Shown: positions 37,346 to 47,368 of the stretch, piece after piece
How positions within the stretch are numbered: position 1 is the stretch's first letter
How the letters are laid out: each line of letters begins with the position of its first letter
Origin: Desulfoscipio geothermicus
Lineage (GTDB): Bacteria; Bacillota; Desulfotomaculia; Desulfotomaculales; Desulfallaceae
Reading direction: 5' to 3'
Length of the DNA: 64,000 nt
Assembly: GCA_016841205.1 (NCBI GenBank)
Contig: JAENZP010000002.1
Coordinates: 62,001 to 126,000 of the forward strand
Notes under the pieces: generated by a model
What the model saw: the letters and a program-made list of their open reading frames with translations, nothing else
Told to the model about the DNA's origin: nothing
The model's database searches: none
Position numbers and translations under genes: made by a program

Positions 37346-38569
37346 TTAACAATTTAGAAGTTCCATTATTTTTTGGGCTTGTTTATACTTGTTCTTTTCT
37401 TCTAAAACAAATCTTTTCGCTTTTTCACCATGCTGTTTTAATACATAAGAACTCATATTGCATACTTCAAGTATCTTAGCCTGCAAAGCTTCTACTTTAT
37501 TATCAGCCACATAAAATATATGTTCATCATATTCATTAGGTATTCCGTCAAGTTTATATGCTATAACCGGTGTCCCGGAGGATAAATATTCAAGGTTCTT
37601 TGAGGGAAAACTATATCTCGTGTATTCACCACTATTCTGCCTTGGGTTAACAAGAACAGTTGCATCCCTTTGCAACTTAAGTATATCTTTATGATTAACC
37701 TGTCCCATATAAACAATTCTTTTATCTAATTGAGCTGCATCAATAACATATTTTTCAGCCTCACCAGACCCGCAAATATTCAATCTATAGTTTTCATTAT
37801 TAATTCTTTTGAAAGCTTCCAATAAATTAATAATGCCGTTTGTTTCAATTAATTTTCCAGTGTAAAGAATGCGAATTATTCCATCATCCATTTTATTAAA
37901 TTTCATATTAAAAAACACATCTGTAGCTATACCTTCAACTACTACATATTTGTTATGACCTAACCGTAAGGCTTCTTTCATATGTTCAGTTAGGAGGACA
38001 AAATAATCAATATGTTTAAGGTTCTTGTAAATAAAATGCATATCAATTTTTTTTAAACCTCTATGTATCGAAAATCCATTTCCAGTCCTATTCATATATT
38101 GTGGCAGGTCTGGCACAACAATGCAGGTCTTTATAGTTGGGTCTATTTTCTTAAGAAAAATTAGACTTTTAACGAACGGACTTGTTAGTGCGTACGCAAT
38201 AATTACTTTATTCTTGCTTGGCTCTTTAGCCCATTTCTTTAGATGACTTTTTAATGATAAAAACCTAAAAATTTGTTTTAGTGCATATAAGTTTATATAA
38301 CCCACATTAATATCATCTGCATTATGACAATGTTTAAATCTATATGTTTTCACAACGAATTTTTTATATTTAAATGGATAAGCACCAATAAATAGAGAAT
38401 TAATAATTTTCACTTGTTTGTGGTTTATTGCGTCTAATCCCTCTACAATATTCCATTGCAATGAATTTGAACCGGCTTCATAAAGGCCAATCGAGTTTTG
38501 ATAAATTTCATCCTCATGTCCATTTGGAAATAGACCTCCTAAAAACGCAATATTAGTTTTATACTCCAT
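37346..38569 (-). CDS. Glycosyltransferase family 4-like
   Basis: About 407 aa. GT-B with a long N-terminal domain lacking the usual glycine loop at the very start, hinge RILYTGKLIETNGIINLLEA, IYMGQVNHKDIL, and NPRQNSGEYTRYSFPSKNLEYLSSG in place of E-x7-E, as in some GT4 capsule enzymes. ATG 38569 with GTGGGGG five bases upstream is chosen over the upstream TTG (38584). Confidence 0.85.
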   Translation of the reverse strand: MEYKTNIAFLGGLFPNGHEDEIYQNSIGLYEAGSNSLQWNIVEGLDAINHKQVKIINSLFIGAYPFKYKKFVVKTYRFKHCHNADDINVGYINLYALKQIFRFLSLKSHLKKWAKEPSKNKVIIAYALTSPFVKSLIFLKKIDPTIKTCIVVPDLPQYMNRTGNGFSIHRGLKKIDMHFIYKNLKHIDYFVLLTEHMKEALRLGHNKYVVVEGIATDVFFNMKFNKMDDGIIRILYTGKLIETNGIINLLEAFKRINNENYRLNICGSGEAEKYVIDAAQLDKRIVYMGQVNHKDILKLQRDATVLVNPRQNSGEYTRYSFPSKNLEYLSSGTPVIAYKLDGIPNEYDEHIFYVADNKVEALQAKILEVCNMSSYVLKQHGEKAKRFVLEEKNKYKQAQKIMELLNC

Positions 38570-38793
38570 GTTTTTCCCCCACAATGTAATATCAACACGT
38601 TTAATAGATTTCTATTTAGCTGTGGCATGGATATATAATTAACTCCGTGTGTGTGGTTTTAATGCTCTGATAGTCTCTCACATCTCCTAATTTAAACGAA
38701 ATTTTAACACCATTATACTCCTTCCGCATATGTCACGTTCTTTTTAATTAAAAGAGAAGATATAAATTTTACTTGTTGTGTTAAAAGTGATAA

Positions 38794-38856
38794 TTAAAAA
38801 TTGTAACTGCTAGTGCCACCTGTAATTAATAATATTTTGTTATTAAAACCTCCTCC
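38794..38856 (-). pseudogene. 5' stub of a CapE-like/SDR nucleotide-sugar gene
   Basis: Minus strand: a GGAGGAGG ribosome-binding site is followed by codons reading FNNKILLITGGTSSYNF and a stop. ILLITGGT-S is the NAD-binding start of CapE-type dehydratases (compare LLITGGTGSFGN of capE at 25.6 kb). The start codon itself is gone. Only this front end remains, so a gene once followed wecC here. Confidence 0.6.
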
Positions 38857-38891
38857 GCGGAAAAACAATCTAATATAGTTTATATTGTATT

Positions 38892-40112
38892 TTATAATTT
38901 ATAAACCACATCACATTTACAAATATTTCTAGTATCTAGCACAACCTTCTCATCCAGCTTGTCCATGTGCTCCTTAATCTCATCATGTGCAACCATAATT
39001 ACCACCAAGTCTAAGTCATCTATAAACTTATCAAAGTCGTGGTACTGATTTTCCACGACATCGCTTCTCACAAATGGATCATATACTTTTAGCGGAGGAG
39101 CTAGATGCTTCTTCATGACCTCCAATAGCTGCAACGTTGGGCTTTCCCTTATATCATCAACATTCTCTTTATATGCAAGACCGTATAACCCAATTTTTGT
39201 TAAGTCTGTCATTCCCTTTTCTTTCATAATTTCATGAACTCTTTCTAAAACAAACTCCGGCATAGAATCATTAATCTTCCTAGCTGCTAGAATAATATTG
39301 GCAAGTCCAGGGTAATCGCCCACCAAGAACCAGGGATCGACGGAAATGCAATGTCCGCCAACACCTGGACCTGGTTGGAGAATATTGACTCTGGGATGCA
39401 TATTTGCAATGCGAATTATTTCGTAAACGTCCAAGTTATCCAAACGACATATCTTAGCCAGTTCGTTAGCAAAGGCAATATTAATATCACGGTATGTATT
39501 TTCTACAACTTTGGTCATTTCTGCTGTGCGGATATCGGTAACAATAATGTCACCCTGACAAAATGAACTGTACAATTCTTTGACTATCTCACCAGTTGTC
39601 ATATCATCTGCTCCGATAGTACGGGGATTGTACTTCAACTCATGCAACATATTGCCGGGAATAATGCGCTCCGGTGCATGAACCAGATTAATATCTTCAC
39701 CTATAATGAAACCGTTTGCTTCAATGATCGGACGGACGAACTTATCAATCGTGCCCGGTGATACCGTGGATTCAATAACAACTGTTGCCCCTTTCGAGCA
39801 GACATCCATAATATTCTTAACCGCTGTAATAACATAGCATGGGTCAATCTTCTTGCTGAATTTATCATACGGGGTGGGTACCGCTACTATATATATTTCT
39901 GTAGCTATATATTCAGATGAAAACTGGATACCATTGGCTAATGCATCAGCGAACAACTCGTCCAAGCCATCCTCTTTAAAGGTAGTTTTACCTTGACATA
40001 GATTATTTACAATCTCTTGATTGTAATCTGTTCCTACCACATTCACTCCATTGGATGCTAACATCAATGCTGTTGGTAGGCCAATATAGCCAAGGCCTAT
40101 TACGTTAACCAT
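38892..40112 (-). CDS. wecC: UDP-N-acetyl-D-mannosamine dehydrogenase (WecC-type nucleotide-sugar dehydrogenase)
   Basis: 406 aa, oxidises UDP-ManNAc to UDP-ManNAcA with two NAD+. NAD site VIGLGYIGLP, IVAVPTPYD, catalytic Lys region AEMTKVVENTYRDINIA, catalytic Cys in GVGGHCISVDPWFL, and the C-terminal GLAYKENVDDIRESP. The sequence around Cys (HCISVDPWF) is that of WecC rather than Ugd. A cognate UDP-GlcNAc 2-epimerase is not obvious unless capG serves both routes. Confidence 0.9.
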   Translation of the reverse strand: MVNVIGLGYIGLPTALMLASNGVNVVGTDYNQEIVNNLCQGKTTFKEDGLDELFADALANGIQFSSEYIATEIYIVAVPTPYDKFSKKIDPCYVITAVKNIMDVCSKGATVVIESTVSPGTIDKFVRPIIEANGFIIGEDINLVHAPERIIPGNMLHELKYNPRTIGADDMTTGEIVKELYSSFCQGDIIVTDIRTAEMTKVVENTYRDINIAFANELAKICRLDNLDVYEIIRIANMHPRVNILQPGPGVGGHCISVDPWFLVGDYPGLANIILAARKINDSMPEFVLERVHEIMKEKGMTDLTKIGLYGLAYKENVDDIRESPTLQLLEVMKKHLAPPLKVYDPFVRSDVVENQYHDFDKFIDDLDLVVIMVAHDEIKEHMDKLDEKVVLDTRNICKCDVVYKL

Positions 40113-40155
40113 ATGATTCCTTCTTTCATAATTAATTATATTTATTTATTAGTTG

Positions 40156-42021
40156 TTAATTTGTTTCTAAAAGCTTTATATTAAAGTTAATAGTACATTT
40201 TTTATCAATCATATTACATCTAACAGAAACACAGTTGATTTGTTCTTTTTTCAAGTAGTACAAGCTCCTGTAAGCTTTTTTTGTAACTATATTTCCATAG
40301 TTCGCCCCTACGGTGCAAATCACAGCATCTTCATCAAGCAGCTTAAATCCTCCCGGAACTACTTTCACCTCACATGGAGTGTGGAAATAAAACTCACAAA
40401 ACTTGTAATCACCGTTTACCTCATCCTCTACTACATACCCCTGCTCTGTATTACTTATCTTTCTCTTATGGGTATAGCCATTCTTGGAAACCATCGTCCC
40501 TGAAAAGCTATCCTTTGTATGTTTCACATTCCTAGCAATCGTCCAATCATAGATCATGAATGCACCAAGCTTATTCATCTGTTCTTTATTGTCAACCCGC
40601 ACCGTATTATGAGCTGCCGTAAAAGCCATCTCTTTGCCAATATTACTCGCATATGAATAAGTACCGCAATCGCAGAAAATGTTCTTTCCGTTATGCCATA
40701 AGTCAATATGCAGCTCATCCATCTGTGCCGGGCGGGTTTTATAGTCCTGCAACACTATCATCAAAAAACCACCATTATGACGCAATGAGTAAAAGCCAGA
40801 CTCATGGAATGACGATGGTTCTCTTTTAATTTCGGCAAAAAGTGCTTTACCCAAATTCTTATTACCAAACCATAGCAGTTCTTCGTCATAATCCCCTTGC
40901 TGATATAACCGTCTACCTTCAATCAAAGCATAAACAGTGTTTAATACCGGACGGTAATCTTGATATCCGCAAACCGTAACCGGGAATATCAATGCGCCAT
41001 CATTGGAGCCATAGTTTGGCATATCACCGCTTTCATCTTGCATTTGATACATAAGAAGGGCACTGTTCTTAATACGGCCTTTCGTATTTTCCGATACAAA
41101 TTTGCCGGTTTTCTCGCTCAATTTAAAGATACATTCCATTATCTGGAGAGCAAATCTCTGATAGTTAAATGAAAGCTGAATGTATCCCCCATCGGGAAGA
41201 AACTGTTGCTGTACCTCTTTATCAAGCAAATCATATGCTTTCCTTAGCCGCTCTTCATCCTCACAACACCAGGCACCGATGATAAGACCGCATATCTCCG
41301 AAAGTGTATGGTTATTTTTAATACATCTATGAGCATAAAAAAAGTTAGCCAGAATCTTTTTATAGCATACCTCTACCAGTTTGCTTACATTTTTTTTATC
41401 CTCTACTGTAGTCAACCCATTGGATTGAAATACTTCATAAGCCATCAATGCATTTATCATTCGAAGAGTACATTCCTGCCCACACTTATAGTTAGCACCG
41501 TATGGATATGGATTGTCCTGCAACCATTGCTCAAGTTGCTCCGAAAAAGCGTTGTAGTATTTCTTATCACCGCTTATCAAAAACGCTCTGGTAAAATAGT
41601 ATAAATGTGTAAACCTTGACGCTTCCCAAACAACCTTTATATCTCCTCGTTCTGCATCAAAATCTGGTATACGGTACCACTTGAGAAAACGATTAATTTC
41701 AACTTTTTTGAGAGGGCTATAGTGCCAGTTAATTGGGTTGCCATAATTAAGATCAATTGATGAGAAACCCACTATAACGCCCTTAACGGCTTTATCAGCC
41801 AAAAACAATAGTTCAATCTGTTTTTCCCTTGGCAATCTCCCTAAGAAGTCTTTTATACCTGCAACAGTAATATTAAAAATATCTATCCGTTTTACATCTG
41901 CTTTTTTCTCAAACAGTTTCTCGGTAGCTGGTATTGTCGCCAACACCTTAAGCTTTGCTGCATACAGGGAGCGATTAATTAACCAGGGTAATCCGTATTC
42001 AGTCAAGAGCGATTTAATCAT
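40156..42021 (-). CDS. Heparinase II/III family protein
   Basis: 621 aa. An N-terminal alpha/alpha toroid (about 100-350; SRFTHLYYFTRAF, CIKNNHTLSEICGLIIGAW) is followed by a C-terminal beta-sandwich (HIDLWHNGKNIFCDCGTYSY, TAAHNTVRVDN). No signal peptide is visible, which is common for homologues encoded in capsule loci. The family acts on uronic-acid polysaccharides; here it may trim or edit the glycan or assist synthesis. Its neighbour wecC makes an aminouronic acid, which fits. Confidence 0.87.
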   Translation of the reverse strand: MIKSLLTEYGLPWLINRSLYAAKLKVLATIPATEKLFEKKADVKRIDIFNITVAGIKDFLGRLPREKQIELLFLADKAVKGVIVGFSSIDLNYGNPINWHYSPLKKVEINRFLKWYRIPDFDAERGDIKVVWEASRFTHLYYFTRAFLISGDKKYYNAFSEQLEQWLQDNPYPYGANYKCGQECTLRMINALMAYEVFQSNGLTTVEDKKNVSKLVEVCYKKILANFFYAHRCIKNNHTLSEICGLIIGAWCCEDEERLRKAYDLLDKEVQQQFLPDGGYIQLSFNYQRFALQIMECIFKLSEKTGKFVSENTKGRIKNSALLMYQMQDESGDMPNYGSNDGALIFPVTVCGYQDYRPVLNTVYALIEGRRLYQQGDYDEELLWFGNKNLGKALFAEIKREPSSFHESGFYSLRHNGGFLMIVLQDYKTRPAQMDELHIDLWHNGKNIFCDCGTYSYASNIGKEMAFTAAHNTVRVDNKEQMNKLGAFMIYDWTIARNVKHTKDSFSGTMVSKNGYTHKRKISNTEQGYVVEDEVNGDYKFCEFYFHTPCEVKVVPGGFKLLDEDAVICTVGANYGNIVTKKAYRSLYYLKKEQINCVSVRCNMIDKKCTINFNIKLLETN

Positions 42022-42047
42022 TATAATACCCGTCTTTGTTGTTTTAT

Positions 42048-43334
42048 TTATAGACTTTCTATTACATCAATCAATTTAATAGTTAGAACATTAAAATCGA
42101 AATCCTTTGCCCCGTTCCTTGCATTTTGCCCCATATCTTTATAATGTTTTTGGGGCATGTTTTTAATTTGCAAAATAGTTTTAACCAATTCTTCCGGTTC
42201 GATATTTTCCAAAGAAAGCCCACATTTGTATTTATCCAAAATACAATAGCCCATCTTAACTGTTGATATAATTGGTTTACCAGATGCCATATATTCAAAC
42301 AGCTTATTAGAGCTATTCCCTCTTGCCCAGTTGTATTGCGATTGCGAGTAATTCAGTATATTAACTGACGACTTGCTTAGAATATATGGAATGTATTGCT
42401 TATTAATATAACCTTTCATCTTTACATTGGTGAGCCTTTCATTAATAACCCGCTGTTTTAACATCTCCTGCTGATTACCATCACCATAAATTAAGAACTT
42501 AATATCAGAATGCTCTTTTAGTAACGCAGCGGCATCCAGAATAAAACCAACATTATTCACCGGTCGAATAGATCCGGCATATACTACATTGAATTTATTT
42601 TCAGCCAAATCCTTATCATCAAATACATTCTCTTTAGACGATTTTATAAAGGCATCCAAATCTATGCCGTTGTTGATATAATGGCATTTTTTTAAATCGA
42701 TATTACCACCTTGATCTTTATCCCACATCTTCTCTTTTATGTAATCCGTATCACCTTCCTTAGTAAAAATCAGTGCATCAGCTTTCTTGTAGATCCAGTG
42801 TTCTCCGGCTGTCAAAATTTTGCCTAGAAAACTTTTCTCTTTTACTTTGTTAAATGAGAAGATAGCTTCAGGCCATAAATCCCTTACCTCACAGATACAG
42901 GGGACTTGAAACTTTTTTGCTATCTGTATACCCGCCACCATAGTTAGCGGATGGACGCTTGAGGCCAGAATAACATCAGGCTTACCATTAATTTTTGCGT
43001 ATGTCTTTGCGACAGGGAATAAATTTAAGTAAAACAAGCCCATATTCTTGACTCTATCGGTTCCATTGCCTAAAGCGGATGTTGTTTTCACAAAAACGAA
43101 TGGGACATTATTGATAGTGTCTGTTGCATATTTTTCATCTCCGGTATCTATTCCGATATCTGTTATGTTTTTCATATATTTAGCTGTATTATGATATGTA
43201 CTTGCACCAAATACCGTGGCTTTATAACCTTGTTTCATGAGGTTCTCGGCAAACCAGAAATGCCGCCCACCACGATTTTTATACATATCTGTTGCATAGT
43301 GATTCCATAACCAGATGTTCTTCTTCATTCCCAA
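42048..43334 (-). CDS. Glycosyltransferase family 4, WbuB-like
   Basis: 428 aa. IWLWNHYATDMYKNRGGRHFW and FAENLMKQGYKATVFGAS form the N-terminal half of the WbuB-like group (second sugar, often L-FucNAc transfer). Hinge VVYAGSIRPVNNVGFILDAA; donor site ARGNSSNKLFEYMASGKPII with a single conserved Glu. Use of UDP-FucNAc from CapEFG is plausible. It lies between the phosphoglycosyltransferase group and the heparinase gene. Confidence 0.88.
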   Translation of the reverse strand: MGMKKNIWLWNHYATDMYKNRGGRHFWFAENLMKQGYKATVFGASTYHNTAKYMKNITDIGIDTGDEKYATDTINNVPFVFVKTTSALGNGTDRVKNMGLFYLNLFPVAKTYAKINGKPDVILASSVHPLTMVAGIQIAKKFQVPCICEVRDLWPEAIFSFNKVKEKSFLGKILTAGEHWIYKKADALIFTKEGDTDYIKEKMWDKDQGGNIDLKKCHYINNGIDLDAFIKSSKENVFDDKDLAENKFNVVYAGSIRPVNNVGFILDAAALLKEHSDIKFLIYGDGNQQEMLKQRVINERLTNVKMKGYINKQYIPYILSKSSVNILNYSQSQYNWARGNSSNKLFEYMASGKPIISTVKMGYCILDKYKCGLSLENIEPEELVKTILQIKNMPQKHYKDMGQNARNGAKDFDFNVLTIKLIDVIESL

Positions 43335-43347
43335 ACGCTCCTCGAAG

Positions 43348-44010
43348 TTACGCTTTCTTTCTTAGCATTGCATTTTGATCTATCTTTCTCGCAGGAACCC
43401 CAACATAAGTCCCTGCCTCTGTTATATCCCTAACCACTACTGCACCTGCCCCAACCATACATTCACTGATGATATATACGTTATTGGTCACCACACTACC
43501 AATACCTATCCATGACCTCTTGCCAACTCTTACCGTTCCTGCTAAACGAGCTCCGGGAGATATATGTACATAATTCTCAATAACATTGTCATGATCTATC
43601 GTTACTCCGGTGTTAATTATGCAACCCTTGCCTATACTGCTACAGCAATTAATTACTACCCCGGCCATCACTACTGTCCCTACTCCCAATTCAACCTTCT
43701 CCCCTATGATTGCACTTGGGTGTATTAATCTAGGCATGCTGGCCTCTGCTATTTCAAGCTCGCTTTGTATTTTCTCTCTGGTATTATTGTTTCCGATTGC
43801 CACGAAGATATCGTAATCATTAAGGTATGAAAAAGCATCATTTGAGTTACCAATTACGTTTATACCCATTGATGATTTAACATTTTTATCGTCGTCTAGA
43901 AAAGCTATCTGTTGCCATTTATTCATTTTTAATGCTATATCTGCGACTACTTTTCCATGACCACTGGCACCTATTATGAGAAGTTTATCTTTGTTTATCA
44001 TAATTTTCAT
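43348..44010 (-). CDS. PglD/NeuD-type sugar O/N-acetyltransferase
   Basis: 220 aa. N-terminal UDP-sugar-binding Rossmann-like part [17 protein letters not shown], then a left-handed beta helix with many I-G-x-x hexapeptides. The catalytic His is in [18 protein letters not shown], and GVPARKI ends the fold. In bacillosamine routes PglD acetylates the 4-amino group made by PglE; the gene order here (aminotransferase, phosphoglycosyltransferase, acetyltransferase) is the same trio. Overlaps the upstream gene by 4 bp. Confidence 0.9.
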   Translation of the reverse strand: MKIMINKDKLLIIGASGHGKVVADIALKMNKWQQIAFLDDDKNVKSSMGINVIGNSNDAFSYLNDYDIFVAIGNNNTREKIQSELEIAEASMPRLIHPSAIIGEKVELGVGTVVMAGVVINCCSSIGKGCIINTGVTIDHDNVIENYVHISPGARLAGTVRVGKRSWIGIGSVVTNNVYIISECMVGAGAVVVRDITEAGTYVGVPARKIDQNAMLRKKA

Positions 44011-44690
44011 ATATTCACTCTTTCATCTATGCTTCCCTTAAACACTTCCATTGTCACAGCAGTCTCACTACTAATACCTTCTCGTTTAACAGCTTTCCAA
44101 ATTGTTTTAAATATCAATTTCCAGTCACCAATAAAAGAAACGTTATTTACATAATGAACATCAATATCAAACTTATCTTCCCAACTAATGGCATTCCTAC
44201 CGCTAACTTGCGCTAAACCTGAAAGACCTGGTTTTACTTCATGACGTCTTTTTTGATGTTCATTATAGAGAGGTAGATACTGAACCAATAAAGGCCTCGG
44301 TCCTATAATGGACATATCTCCTTTTAAAATGTTGAAGAGTTCAGGAAGTTCGTCCAATGATGTAGACCTCAAAAAATTACCAAACTGAGTAAGACGAACA
44401 CCATCGGGTAATAGCTCTCCGTTCTTATCTCTTTCATCAGTCATGGTCCTAAACTTATATATTGTAAAAATCTTCTCATTCAATCCCGGGCGTTTCTGTT
44501 TGTATATCACCGGGTTGCCAAGCTTTACTTTTACTAGCATAGCAACAACTAATAAAACAGGGCTCAAAACGACTATTGAAATCAAAGATAATGCAAAGTC
44601 TATTATCCTCTTAATATATTTTCTATATAATCCGCACTGGGTTGGCTGCCGGGAGTATGATTGCACATTGGATTTAATGTTAGTTTGCAT
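44007..44690 (-). CDS. Undecaprenyl-phosphate sugar phosphotransferase (PglC-like initiating enzyme)
   Basis: About 227 aa, monotopic phosphoglycosyltransferase. One N-terminal hydrophobic helix ([20 protein letters not shown]), then [12 protein letters not shown], the catalytic Asp-Glu in [27 protein letters not shown] and [14 protein letters not shown]. It transfers a sugar-1-phosphate from UDP-sugar to undecaprenyl phosphate, starting the repeat unit. I use ATG 44690 (GGAG six bases before) over ATG 44702. Either way its start lies about 90-100 bp inside the aminotransferase 3' end, unusually deep. Confidence 0.92.
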   Translation of the reverse strand: MQTNIKSNVQSYSRQPTQCGLYRKYIKRIIDFALSLISIVVLSPVLLVVAMLVKVKLGNPVIYKQKRPGLNEKIFTIYKFRTMTDERDKNGELLPDGVRLTQFGNFLRSTSLDELPELFNILKGDMSIIGPRPLLVQYLPLYNEHQKRRHEVKPGLSGLAQVSGRNAISWEDKFDIDVHYVNNVSFIGDWKLIFKTIWKAVKREGISSETAVTMEVFKGSIDERVNI

Positions 44691-45814
44691 TTGTATCTCC
44701 ATAACCCCTTAATTATCTCTACAACTCTTTCCAAGTCCTCATCCATCATCTTTGTATCTGATGGCAAGCACACACCATTTTCAAACAGTTTTTCAGATAC
44801 ATCACTGCCAACATAGTCATATCTCTTAAAGAAAGGCTGCATATGCATTGGCTTCCAGACAGGCCTGCTTTCTATATTTTCAGCCTCCAATTCATTCATA
44901 ATATCTGAGGGCCTAACCTTACCACTTAGGGTTATACAACTTAACCAATAGTTTGGTTCATTCCACTCATTGATAGGCATGAACTGAACACCATCTAGCT
45001 GCTCTAATTCTCTTTTATAAAACTCACATATATATTTCTTCTTCTCAACCCTTTGATCTAAGACTTTAAGCTGTCCTCTACCAATACCAGCAACAATATT
45101 GCTCATGCGGTAATTAAATCCTAATTCGCTATGCTGGTAGTGCCTTGCCGGGTCTCTACTTTGACTCGCCCAAAATCTAACCTTGGCTATCCTCTCTTCA
45201 TTATCAGATACAAGCATACCACCACCTGAAGTGGTAATGATTTTGTTCCCGTTAAAAGAAAAAACACCATAGTCTCCAAAAGTGCCTGTATGTTTTCCTT
45301 TATAATAGGTCCCTAAAGACTCAGCAGCATCTTCTATCAGTGGCACATTGTATTTCTTGCAATTTTCAACTATTTTATCCATATCTGCTGAAAGGCCATA
45401 AAGATGAACAACTATAACAGCCTTTGGGGTATATTTCTCAAAAGCTTCCTCTAAAGCCTTAGGACTCATGTTCCAAGTCTCGTAATCACTATCTATAAAA
45501 ACAGGTATTGCATTCTGGTAAATAATTGGGTTAGCTGTAGCAGAGAACGTAAGGCTTGAACAAAAGACAATGTCACCTTCTCCTACTCCTGCAGCCTTAA
45601 GTGCCATGTGAATGGCAGCAGTACCGGAGGATAAGGCCGCTGCTGCTTTTGCTCCTATCTTCGCAGCAAATTCTCGTTCAAACTCATCGACATTCTTCCC
45701 AAGCGGTGCAATCCAATTTGTATCAAAGGCTTCCTTTATGAATTGCATTTCATAACCTTCATCACTCATGTGGGGAGATGAGAGGTAGATTTTTTTTCCA
45801 TTCTGGGTTGCCAT
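44603..45814 (-). CDS. DegT/DnrJ/EryC1/StrS-family PLP aminotransferase (PglE-like)
   Basis: 403 aa. [17 protein letters not shown] start, [23 protein letters not shown] and the PLP lysine in [16 protein letters not shown]. It probably makes a 4-amino-4,6-dideoxy UDP-sugar. Family members normally end close to VEIIKGLW; here about 30 extra residues ([10 protein letters not shown] and so on) are read in the zone overlapping the next gene, which suggests loss of the old stop. First gene of the second capsule operon. Confidence 0.9.
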   Translation of the reverse strand: MATQNGKKIYLSSPHMSDEGYEMQFIKEAFDTNWIAPLGKNVDEFEREFAAKIGAKAAAALSSGTAAIHMALKAAGVGEGDIVFCSSLTFSATANPIIYQNAIPVFIDSDYETWNMSPKALEEAFEKYTPKAVIVVHLYGLSADMDKIVENCKKYNVPLIEDAAESLGTYYKGKHTGTFGDYGVFSFNGNKIITTSGGGMLVSDNEERIAKVRFWASQSRDPARHYQHSELGFNYRMSNIVAGIGRGQLKVLDQRVEKKKYICEFYKRELEQLDGVQFMPINEWNEPNYWLSCITLSGKVRPSDIMNELEAENIESRPVWKPMHMQPFFKRYDYVGSDVSEKLFENGVCLPSDTKMMDEDLERVVEIIKGLWRYKCKLTLNPMCNHTPGSQPSADYIENILRG

Positions 45815-46127
45815 ACTGCTTGACTTCCTCTCTCAAAAAAAATCATCCAATATAAAACCCTTTAAACTAAAAAAAGACATCACCTAATTGTGTCTTACCC
45901 CCAAATTCGGCGTGTCCAACACGTATATAATTAATAATTGAAAAGACCTCGTTAACTATGTAAAAAAAGACCCCCACTATACATAACGTTTGCTCCAGAA
46001 TTTGGCAAAAAGACACACCACTCATCAATAAATTTACATTATTCAATTGTCAAAGAAAATAATGTTTGACACTCTGGATAAATACCATTTATGTGAGTTA
46101 TTTCAACAAATTATTTAATTTTCCTGC
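45815..46127. other. Regulatory spacer with imperfect 19-bp inverted repeat
   Basis: 313 bp between recombinase and first capsule gene, no ORF. GTGTCTT-N4-CCAAATTC (45890-45908) and GAATTTGG-N4-AAGACAC (45998-46016) form an inverted repeat (15 of 19 pairs) around an 89-bp segment. The segment contains TATAAT (plus strand, 45926 region) and an ACACG/CGTGT mini-palindrome. AAAAGAC occurs four times here. The promoter of the capsule operon must lie in this spacer. Confidence 0.5.
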
Positions 46128-47036
46128 TCATTCCTCAAGAAAAATTTCATCAATTAGTAAATTATATATAGCCTTGGTTTCCTCGACCCGGTCAGCCTTC
46201 GCAGCCAGTTCAAGAATGGCTCCCTGAGCAGTTCTGGCATAACGCCTGGTGGTTGATATATTCTCGTGCCCCAAAACTTCTTGAACCTTATCTATGGCAA
46301 CTCCTTTTTGCAGCAACTGGGTAGCTACAGTATGCCGGCAGCGGTGCGGTTGAAAATCAAGACCTGTTTGTTTTTTGCATTCCCTCGCCCAGTGACCATA
46401 TTCTCTGGCAGTTATGCCTAAAAGCAGGTCATTCAACGGCCTGTCTTGTCTTAACTTTACCAATTTCCTTGCTACATCAGCATCCATGACCGGAACATAC
46501 CGTTCTTTATTTCCTTTGCCATGCTTTACTCTAAGTATATATCCACTAGTATCAAGCCTAATTAGGTCTCCGCATGTTAAGGCAGTCATTTCACTCAAAC
46601 GCAAGCCGGTAGCCAGCATGGTGAGAAAGCCTAAAGCCACCAGTTCAGGAATGGTAGTTAACCATTCCTGAAATATCTCAAGCTCCTTAGCTGTCATATA
46701 TCTTGGTAGAGTTTGTCCTTCTTTAACTCGTAGTCTTCGGGTATTCACAGGATTACCCGTTATTTCACCTTCCTCAATTACAAAGTCATAAAAGCATTTA
46801 ACAACCGACACAGTATTATTGACAGTTTTTGGCTTAAGGCCCTCTTCTATATTATCGTTCCTAAATAACCTGATCTGTGAAGGAGTAACTTTGGTAAAAT
46901 CCAGATTATTGACTTCAATAAAGTGGATAAATTTGCTCAAGGAATGTGAGTGGTGTAAAATCGTGGACTTTGCATTATTTTGCATTTTTAAATCTAATAA
47001 ATAGTCCTTAACTAATTCTCTTAATTTGGATTCCAT
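46128..47036 (-). CDS. Tyrosine recombinase (XerC/D-like), module copy 1
   Basis: 302 aa. SAM-like N-terminal core-binding domain, then the catalytic domain with Arg in ATGLRLSEM, Lys in HGKGNKERY, H-x-x-R in PHRCRHTVAT, His in LGHENIST and nucleophile Tyr in TTRRYART. All active residues are present. Very similar to the recombinases at 48325 and 49705. Followed downstream by the capsule promoter region with an inverted repeat. Confidence 0.92.
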   Translation of the reverse strand: MESKLRELVKDYLLDLKMQNNAKSTILHHSHSLSKFIHFIEVNNLDFTKVTPSQIRLFRNDNIEEGLKPKTVNNTVSVVKCFYDFVIEEGEITGNPVNTRRLRVKEGQTLPRYMTAKELEIFQEWLTTIPELVALGFLTMLATGLRLSEMTALTCGDLIRLDTSGYILRVKHGKGNKERYVPVMDADVARKLVKLRQDRPLNDLLLGITAREYGHWARECKKQTGLDFQPHRCRHTVATQLLQKGVAIDKVQEVLGHENISTTRRYARTAQGAILELAAKADRVEETKAIYNLLIDEIFLEE

Positions 47037-47271
47037 TTTTTATTCCTATGTAGGTTTTAGCCAAAATCGCTCCATCGTGTCCAATTAACCAACAAACCAA
47101 CTAACTTTATAATCCATTCTTACACCAATTGCTTAACTATTGTAAATTTTAACTTATAACAAATTTGTTAATAAAAGTAATTAATCTATTTAAATATTGG
47201 CTTATTGGAAAAAGGATTGGAAAAATTTCATGTTAATTTTATTGCTCCCTTTCCCTATGGTCAATGAGTCA

Positions 47272-47318
47272 TCATTTCAAGTATTTAGCTTCCTATTAAT
47301 TCGTTAATCATTTTCCAA
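47272..47318. repeat. Relic of MarR-gene upstream sequence (module copy 1)
   Basis: 47 bp resembling 51261-51307 (about four in five bases equal; both end GTTAATCATTTTCCAA), the region just upstream of the intact MarR gene. Since the MarR gene is absent here and recombinase-upstream sequence (CAATTGCTTAACTATTG, 47129-47146) follows, module copy 1 has lost its regulator by deletion. The rest of the 332-bp gap holds no gene. Confidence 0.6.
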
Positions 47319-47368
47319 TCTGACATCTTTAAAACACTGCTGTACTTATGTTCATCTTATGTTCATTA

